Assembly (NCBI RefSeq): GCF_000058485.1
Contig: NC_008278.1
Coordinates: 2,908,962 to 2,972,961 of the forward strand
Direction of reading: 5' to 3'
From: Frankia alni ACN14a
GTDB taxonomy: Bacteria > Actinomycetota > Actinomycetes > Frankiales > Frankiaceae
Length of the DNA stretch: 64,000 bases
The translations under genes were made by a program, and so were the position numbers. Shown piece by piece: positions 58,656-64,000 of this stretch. The stretch's first letter is position 1. Every line of letters starts with the position of its first letter. The notes under the pieces are model-generated. The model did not search any database and was not told where the DNA came from. It saw nothing but the letters and a program-made list of their open reading frames with translations.

Positions 58656-59521
58656 GCGACCACGACGATGCTGACCTGCATTCCCATTCCAGCGAGTCGG
58701 ACGGCACCGTCCGCCCGAAGGAACTCGTCGGCCTGGCCGCCGAGGCGGGACTGAAATACCTCGGGTTGACCGATCACGACACCACCAGCGGTATCGACGA
58801 GGCCGCCGGCGCGCTGCCCCGCGGGCTGACGCTGCTGCCGGGCGCGGAGCTGTCGTGCTCGGTGACGGTGAACGACCGGCCGCGCACGGTGCACGTGCTG
58901 GCCTACCTGTTCAACCGTGAGAACCCGGCGCTGGGCGAGGTGATGGGCCGTGTCCGCGCCGACCGGGAACGGCGGGCCCGGGAAATCGTGGCGCTGCTGG
59001 CAGCGGACGGCCACCGGGTGACCTGGGAGGCGGTGCAGGCGCTGGCCGGGACTGGGTCGATCGGGAAACCGGCCATTGCCCAGGCCCTGGTCAACGTCGG
59101 TGCCCTGGCCGACGTCGGGGCGGCGTGGACGCCGGAGTGGCTCGCATCCGGTGGCCGCTACCACGTGCCGAAATGGCAGCCGGACGCCATCGACGCCATC
59201 AGGCTGGTCGAGGCGGCGGGCGGGGTCACGGTGCTCGCCCACCCGCTGCGCAAGGACCGCGGCGGGCTGCTCACCGACCAGCATCTGGCCATGTTGGCCG
59301 CGGCCGGTCTGTTCGGGATCGAGGTCTTCCATCCCGAACACGACGCCGAGCAGCAGCGCCGGCTGCGCGGGCTCGCCGCCGATCTCGGTGTCGAGGCGAC
59401 CGGGGGCAGCGACTACCACGGCGACCGCAAACCCCAGCCGCTCGGCGCGCACCGCACCTCCCGCGAGGTGGTGGAGCGGCTCATCGCGTCCGCGTCCGGT
59501 GCCACGCCGATCCGCGGCTGA
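58652..59521 (+). CDS. PHP-domain phosphoesterase
   Basis: A 289-aa protein with a GTG start overlapping the previous stop. DADLHSHSSESDGT (HxH motif), LTDHDTTSG, GAELSC, VLAHPLRK and GGSDYHGDRKP supply the metal ligands of the PHP family. The order and length match the TrpH/RNase AM-type subfamily, which hydrolyses 3',5'-bisphosphates or RNA 5' ends. Metal ligands appear complete. Confidence 0.88.
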   Translation: MSDHDDADLHSHSSESDGTVRPKELVGLAAEAGLKYLGLTDHDTTSGIDEAAGALPRGLTLLPGAELSCSVTVNDRPRTVHVLAYLFNRENPALGEVMGRVRADRERRAREIVALLAADGHRVTWEAVQALAGTGSIGKPAIAQALVNVGALADVGAAWTPEWLASGGRYHVPKWQPDAIDAIRLVEAAGGVTVLAHPLRKDRGGLLTDQHLAMLAAAGLFGIEVFHPEHDAEQQRRLRGLAADLGVEATGGSDYHGDRKPQPLGAHRTSREVVERLIASASGATPIRG

Positions 59522-59679
59522 TGGGCATCTGCCGGTCGCGGCGGGTCCGGGGGGCGGATCTCGACGGCCTGCCCGAGCAGACCCGGCGGGACATCGAGGA
59601 GGCGACGCGGTCGGCGGACGTGTGCCTCGCGGGTTTCTTCCTGTCCTGCGTTCTGATCATCGTCGTGGCACACGTGTAG
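59521..59679 (+). CDS. 52-aa single-span membrane protein
   Basis: A basic start (MGICRSRRVRGADLDG), a short helical acidic part (EQTRRDIEEATRSAD) and a C-terminal hydrophobic helix (VCLAGFFLSCVLIIVVAHV). Its ATG shares a base with the PHP stop (TGATG). Size and layout mirror the protein encoded at 58497. Confidence 0.6.
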   Translation: MGICRSRRVRGADLDGLPEQTRRDIEEATRSADVCLAGFFLSCVLIIVVAHV

Positions 59680-59725
59680 ATCGTCCGTGCGGGCCACGGC
59701 CGGTACGGACGGGAGAGGTCTTGAA

Positions 59726-60484
59726 GTGCAGGTGGGGGAGATGACCGCGGGAACGGCGGTGTGGTCGGGACGGTGGCTGGGCCTGCTCGATGCCGCGGGT
59801 AGGGCGGCGGCGCTCACCCTCGGTGTGGAACAGGTCCTCGACGCCCGCACGGTGATCGTCCAGCAGGACATGCCGGCCGACGAGGTGGTGCTGCTGGTGG
59901 CCGGCTGGGCGCGGAGCACCAGCATCACGCCGTCGGGGCGGGTGGTGCTGCACGACATCTACCATCCCGGCGACATCCTGGCGGAACGGCCGGGCAGCCC
60001 GCGGACCGCGACGGTGACCGCCGGCAGCACGACACGGCTACGGCGGATCCCGCCCGGCGACGTCGCCGCGTTCCTGGCCACCCATCCGGGGGCCGGGGCG
60101 GCGTGGCGGCAGAGTCTGTGCGCGCAGCGGCGCGCCGCCCGCCGGGCATGGTGGGCGGCCCCGCACCTCCCGGTCCCGCGCCGGGTGGCCAGGCTGCTCC
60201 TCGAGCAGCATCGGGCATTCGGCCAGGACCCGACGCACACCGGCGGGATCCCGCTGGTCCAACGCGACCTCGCCGCGATGCTGGGCCGGTCGGTGTCCCC
60301 GGTCCAGGCCGCGGTGGGCGGCCTGCGGCAGGCGGGGGCACTCGACATCGTCTCCAGCTCCCGCTGTATCCGGATCGTCGACCTGGCCGCGTTGCAGCAG
60401 CTGGCCGGGGAGCCGGTGCCTGTGGACGGCCTGCGCTGCGGGCCGGCGGCGCAGGGCTGCGTGGTCTGCGGGGAGAACCGGTGA
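59726..60484 (+). CDS. Crp/Fnr-family transcriptional regulator
   Basis: A 252-aa protein. GTG at 59726 has GGGAGAGG 7 nt upstream; ATG at 59741 is the alternative. The cyclic-nucleotide-binding-like beta-roll spans about 20-125 (VEQVLDARTVIVQQDMPADE). The winged helix is at about 175-230 (LVQRDLAAMLGRSVSPVQAA). The C terminus has three Cys in CGPAAQGCVVC, a possible metal or redox site. The stop overlaps the next start by GTGA. Confidence 0.85.
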   Translation: MQVGEMTAGTAVWSGRWLGLLDAAGRAAALTLGVEQVLDARTVIVQQDMPADEVVLLVAGWARSTSITPSGRVVLHDIYHPGDILAERPGSPRTATVTAGSTTRLRRIPPGDVAAFLATHPGAGAAWRQSLCAQRRAARRAWWAAPHLPVPRRVARLLLEQHRAFGQDPTHTGGIPLVQRDLAAMLGRSVSPVQAAVGGLRQAGALDIVSSSRCIRIVDLAALQQLAGEPVPVDGLRCGPAAQGCVVCGENR

Positions 60485-60780
60485 CCCCCCGCCCGCGGCC
60501 GGGACGGCGCCGCGGCCGGTTCCTCGCGCAGAGCCGTGCGGCGCTGCTGCGGCTCTCCGCACGCCCACCGCAGGTGCCGGCCGGCGTCCTCACCCGCGAG
60601 CAGGAAGCCGTGTTCCGCGCCCACACCCGCCGGGTGGACCTGCTTCACGCCTGGTATGCCGACGCAGCCGCGGAGCTGCAGCGTCCCGGTCGGCGTCCCG
60701 GCATGCCCGCGCTGCCCGCGCACGACGCCGGCCGCCGGCCGGAGAGCGAGGGGCCGATCGCGTCCCGGGGGGCGTCATGA
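60481..60780 (+). CDS. small basic hypothetical protein
   Basis: A 99-aa Arg/Pro/Ala-rich protein with a helical centre (LTREQEAVFRAHTRRVDLLH, then WYADAAAEL). GTG start and stop both overlap neighbours by 4 nt. It may be an accessory of the adjacent kinase-like protein. Confidence 0.55.
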   Translation: MTPRPRPGRRRGRFLAQSRAALLRLSARPPQVPAGVLTREQEAVFRAHTRRVDLLHAWYADAAAELQRPGRRPGMPALPAHDAGRRPESEGPIASRGAS

Positions 60781-62594
60781 CCGGCCCGCCGGCACGCGCG
60801 GACCTGGGGGCCGGGGAACCGGCGGTGCCGGCCGTGGTCGGGATCGGCGCGTTCCCCGTCGACTACCGGCTGGCCGACCCGGCGGGGTGGGGCCGGCTGC
60901 GGGGCCCGCTGGCCGCCGCGGGCATCGACGTCACGATCGGCGGGGAGACGCTGCTGCCCGCCAGGATGCGCCTGGACCCGGCCGAGGCCGGGACCGTCGA
61001 CACGATCACCCTCGGCGGGCCCGCGTTCACCGCCCTCGCCGCGCTGCGCCACCTCGACCCGACGCTGCCCCTGGGCGTGGTCGGGATGGCCGGGCAGGTC
61101 CCGGCGGGTGTGACCCCGATCCGGACCACCCTGGACGACCTGCAGATCGACACCCGGTTTCTGTTCGCCGCCGACGCGCCGGCGCAGAAGTGCCTGACGC
61201 TGCCCGGACCGGACGGGCAGCAGACCCTGCTCACCCAGCCCGGGGCCACCACCGCCCTGCCCGACCATCTGGCCGCCCAGCGCGCGGCGCTGGTGGACTA
61301 CCTGGCCGGCGCCCGGATCATCCACCTGACCAGCGTGCCGGGCACGCAGGCCGCTGCGGCACTGCTGGACCTGCTGGGAGCCGTGCACGCCCGCCAGCCC
61401 AGCATCACGATCAGTATCGATCCGGGATTCTGGGCGGCCAGCCCCGACCCGACCGTGAGCGCGCTGCTCGCGCTCGGCTCCCTGCTGCACCTGACCCCCG
61501 CCCAGTGCACCGCCCTCGCCCAGAGGCGCGCCGCGGACCCGCCGGGGCAGGGGCATGTCGATGCGGCCCACAGCATCCTGGCGCGGCTGGCCGAACCAGC
61601 CACCGTCGTGCTGCGCGAGCCCGGCGGGGCGCTGCTCACCCGTGACCTCGGCGAGGATCTGGAGACCACCGTCTACCGGCATGATCCGCTGCCGGCCGGG
61701 CAGATCCTGACCCCGACCGCCGGGGCCCTGTTCGCCGCCGGGATCCTCACCGCGACGCTGCGCGGCGACCCGCAGCCCGGCCCGGACCTCGGCGACGCGC
61801 TGGCCCGCCACGCCCTGCACCACCCCGGCCCCAGCGCGTACGCCGCGTTCCCCGCGCTCGCCCGCGAACATCTCGGCGAAACCCCCACCAGCCCGGCAGC
61901 CAGCCACCCCGCCACAGAGGCCCGGCGGCCAGGGTCCGCTGTTCCCCGCCACATTCCCAACGCCCTGACCGGAGGCCGTGACCTGCACGCATGCCTGCTC
62001 ATGGCCTGGGACCTCCTCGGTCACCGCACCCGGCTGACGTTGGACGAAGCCGACACGATCATCGAACCTCAGCCGAGGGTGCAACCCCGGCCGTCGGCGA
62101 TGCTCGCCTGGCTCGCGGGCACCGACCATGACGTCGAGCACGTCGAAGCCCTCGACATCGACGCGTTCACCCAGGCCCCACAGGTCCGCGCCAGCCGGGA
62201 CCTGGCCCGCGAGGCCGCGACACTGCGCCGCGGCCTCGCCGCGGGCGTGGTGTTCCAGGACCGCACCCCCGATCTCCAGGATGCCGCCCGGCGGATCAAG
62301 GACGGGTGGATCGGCATGATCCACCTGCAGCATCCGCGGTCCACCGTGCTACTCACCGCGATCGACGGGGACGACGCCGTCCTCCAGGTCCCCGGACCGC
62401 CGGCCCAGTGGGACTGGCACGCCCCGCGGCAGTTCGTCGAGGACTCCCTGCGCGTCGGCCGACCGCCCGCCTCGATCACCTACATCCGGCCACGGCACCA
62501 CCCGGCACCGGCCACCGCGCCCCGCACCCCGATGACGGGACGGGCCACGCCGGGTCTGCTCGGATCGCCGACGGAGGTCCAGGATGCCGGGTGA
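60777..62594 (+). CDS. PfkB-like protein without the catalytic Asp, fused to a C-terminal domain
   Basis: A 605-aa protein. The N-terminal 350 residues have the ribokinase/PfkB layout (TITLGGPAFTALAALRHLDP, AQKCLTLPGPDG, SIDPGFW, TVVLREPGGALL). At the usual DTTGAGDAF motif it reads LTPTAGALFAAG, so the catalytic base Asp is Ala. The C-terminal 200 residues (LLMAWDLLGHRTRLTLDEAD, then FVEDSLRVGRPPASITYIR) form a separate domain of unknown family. I infer a sugar- or nucleoside-binding sensor rather than a kinase. Confidence 0.7.
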   Translation: MTGPPARADLGAGEPAVPAVVGIGAFPVDYRLADPAGWGRLRGPLAAAGIDVTIGGETLLPARMRLDPAEAGTVDTITLGGPAFTALAALRHLDPTLPLGVVGMAGQVPAGVTPIRTTLDDLQIDTRFLFAADAPAQKCLTLPGPDGQQTLLTQPGATTALPDHLAAQRAALVDYLAGARIIHLTSVPGTQAAAALLDLLGAVHARQPSITISIDPGFWAASPDPTVSALLALGSLLHLTPAQCTALAQRRAADPPGQGHVDAAHSILARLAEPATVVLREPGGALLTRDLGEDLETTVYRHDPLPAGQILTPTAGALFAAGILTATLRGDPQPGPDLGDALARHALHHPGPSAYAAFPALAREHLGETPTSPAASHPATEARRPGSAVPRHIPNALTGGRDLHACLLMAWDLLGHRTRLTLDEADTIIEPQPRVQPRPSAMLAWLAGTDHDVEHVEALDIDAFTQAPQVRASRDLAREAATLRRGLAAGVVFQDRTPDLQDAARRIKDGWIGMIHLQHPRSTVLLTAIDGDDAVLQVPGPPAQWDWHAPRQFVEDSLRVGRPPASITYIRPRHHPAPATAPRTPMTGRATPGLLGSPTEVQDAG

Positions 62595-62877
62595 GTCGAC
62601 TCCGGGTGCAGAGGTTCGAGCGGATGCCCGTCCGGACCTGCGGGGCAGGGGATCTGGACCGCTCTGTCCTCCCCGCGGTCCGGCTGCTGCCGACCCCCCT
62701 CCGTCGCGTCCGCCCGGCGGCGGATGGCCGCGCGACACGAGCGTGCCGCGGGAGTGGTGGGCGGCGGTGCCAGGTCGCAGAGCTGCGCTGCCCCCCCGAC
62801 GTGTTCCCGACCGGGCCCTTCCCGCGCACCCCACCCACCCCGGCTGCCCACCGGCGATCAGAAGGGAGAACCGATGA
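62584..62877 (+). CDS. Pro/Arg-rich small protein
   Basis: A 97-aa low-complexity frame that starts 11 nt inside the preceding gene and ends in an ATGA overlap with the next. Composition is typical of non-coding shadows in GC-rich DNA, but the tight start/stop overlaps favour translation, at least as a coupling bridge. Confidence 0.4.
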   Translation: MPGESTPGAEVRADARPDLRGRGSGPLCPPRGPAAADPPPSRPPGGGWPRDTSVPREWWAAVPGRRAALPPRRVPDRALPAHPTHPGCPPAIRRENR

Positions 62878-63344
62878 CCCCCACTGCTTCCGTCGACTTC
62901 AACACCATCGAGCCAGGCGACCTCATCAACGTCGGAGCCGACCGGCTCTCGGGCGGCGTGCCCGCCGTGGGAGACGTGATCTTGTGCGACGACGGGGAGA
63001 GCCAACAGGCGTCCGCGGTCCTCGTCGCCGTCGAGGGAGACCGGCTGACGCTGCGTCTGGACATGACCTCGTTCGTGTTCACGCTGCCCTGGCCGAACGA
63101 CGACCGGCTGCACGGAGAATCCGGCGTCCCACCAACACCGAGCTGCCGGGTCTGCCCGCGGTGGCGGCAGCCGAGGGACACGGCAGGTCTTCGACCAGCC
63201 GGGATCGGTGCGCTGATGATGCAGAAGCGGGATCCGGGGCGGGCTCCCGGGGACGCGGGACCGCCGGTGGCGGAATGCGTCGTGGCGGTGGCCGCGATGC
63301 TGGCCCTGATCCTGCTGGCGCTGACACACCCGCATCTGCCATGA
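62874..63344 (+). CDS. hypothetical protein with C-terminal membrane helix
   Basis: A 156-aa protein. The N-terminal 80 residues are a small beta-rich domain (VDFNTIEPGDLINVGADRL, then VEGDRLTLRLDM). A Pro/Arg linker and a C-terminal hydrophobic helix (CVVAVAAMLALILLALTH) follow. It overlaps both neighbours by ATGA. Confidence 0.6.
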   Translation: MTPTASVDFNTIEPGDLINVGADRLSGGVPAVGDVILCDDGESQQASAVLVAVEGDRLTLRLDMTSFVFTLPWPNDDRLHGESGVPPTPSCRVCPRWRQPRDTAGLRPAGIGALMMQKRDPGRAPGDAGPPVAECVVAVAAMLALILLALTHPHLP

Positions 63345-64000
63345 GGGGCGATAGGGCGCAGGTGCGGCACCTGCACGCCGGCCCCCGTACCCTCGGCGGG
63401 CCAGGCCGGGAGACACAGCGGTGGGCGGGCCGGTTCCTGGGCACCCTGAGCCCGCAGGCCCGGGCCGCCGTCCTGAGCATGGGGCATGGAGACGTGGTCG
63501 CCGCGGGTGAGCCCGTTCTGGCGGAACCCGACGTGGGCCGGCTCGTGGTCGTGTTGCTCTCCGGCTGGGTGACGGTCACCGCCGCGGCGCAGAACGGGAC
63601 GACGGTCATGCTTGCCGTGCATCACGGCGGTGAGGTGGTGGGCGCCGAGTCGGTGGCGGCGGTGGGCGGGCTGCGGGTGACAGCGGGGGCGCTCACGCTG
63701 GTCCGGCGGATCCCGGCCGACCGATTCGCGGAGGTCCTCGCCGCGCACCCGTCCGCCGCGGAGGCGTACTGCCGCGCGCAGTGCCGCCTCCTCCGACAGG
63801 CGACCCGGCAGTGGATCACGGGTCTTGCGCCGGTCCCCGTGCGCGTGGCGCGTACGGTGCTCGACCTGACCCGCGGCTTCGCGGACCGGCGCGACGCGGC
63901 GGGATCGGTGGTGATCCCGTTGAGCCAGGCCGAGCTGGCGGAGCTCGCGGGTGCGTCCCTTCCCTCGGTGCAGCGTGCGCTGAGCGGTCTGCAGGACACG
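63341..64000 (+). CDS. Crp/Fnr-family regulator (3' end outside window)
   Basis: 220 codons are visible before the window ends. The beta-roll spans about 35-130 (GHGDVVAAGEPVLAE, then VVVLLSGWVTV). The winged helix starts near 200 (LSQAELAELAGASLPSVQRA). Its domain order matches the 59726 regulator, so the operon carries two Crp/Fnr proteins. The ATG overlaps the upstream stop. Confidence 0.85.
   Translation, partial: MRGDRAQVRHLHAGPRTLGGPGRETQRWAGRFLGTLSPQARAAVLSMGHGDVVAAGEPVLAEPDVGRLVVVLLSGWVTVTAAAQNGTTVMLAVHHGGEVVGAESVAAVGGLRVTAGALTLVRRIPADRFAEVLAAHPSAAEAYCRAQCRLLRQATRQWITGLAPVPVRVARTVLDLTRGFADRRDAAGSVVIPLSQAELAELAGASLPSVQRALSGLQDT

Overview
The window is very GC-rich and codon-dense, with many GTG starts, ATGA/GTGA/TGATG gene overlaps, long XRE-TPR regulators, Methyltransf_19 and Crp/Fnr genes. 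This points to a filamentous actinomycete, probably Streptomyces or a Streptosporangiales relative. The genus is inferred; no rRNA or tRNA gene was recognised.

Region 1 (1 to about 38.1 kb) is a siphovirus-type prophage or phage-derived island whose left end lies outside the window. The minus strand, read from 29 kb down to 1, encodes a secreted HNH-like lipoprotein, a capsid maturation protease, a scaffold-fused major capsid protein, a major tail protein, four paralogous fibre genes, head-tail connectors, a frameshifted tail assembly chaperone, a tape measure protein and a distal-tail module. The last genes are enzymes: an S53 sedolisin fused to a DUF5047-type tail protein, a GH16 glucanase and a GH26-like hydrolase. 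A shorter plus-strand part (29.4-38.1 kb) holds a DnaQ-like exonuclease, a DUF2637-like membrane protein, small accessory genes and a portal-MuF fusion. No terminase, integrase or lysis cassette is visible. The right edge is a truncated conserved actinobacterial gene at 38.1 kb.

Region 2 (38.1-47.8 kb) is a class I lanthipeptide cluster of the FxLD type. It contains a 46-aa precursor, LanB, LanC, a free-standing SpaB_C-like protein and two PIMT-like methyltransferases, all on the minus strand, with a divergent XRE-TPR regulator. The precursor gene was found by translating the gap between lanB and a methyltransferase. An 11-bp repeat and two broken genes lie at the two edges of this block.

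Region 3 (47.8-54.4 kb) has a minus-strand operon of radical SAM/SPASM, thymidylate-kinase-like, endonuclease/exonuclease/phosphatase and CYTH genes, with a divergent LysR regulator. A DnaQ-like exonuclease and a second XRE-TPR regulator follow.

Region 4 (55-64 kb) is one long plus-strand operon, nearly every gene overlapping the next by 1-4 nt. It encodes a Methyltransf_19 enzyme, two degenerate methyltransferase paralogues, a PHP phosphoesterase between two 52-aa single-span membrane proteins, two Crp/Fnr regulators, and a PfkB-like protein that has lost its catalytic Asp and gained a C-terminal domain. The function of this operon is unknown.
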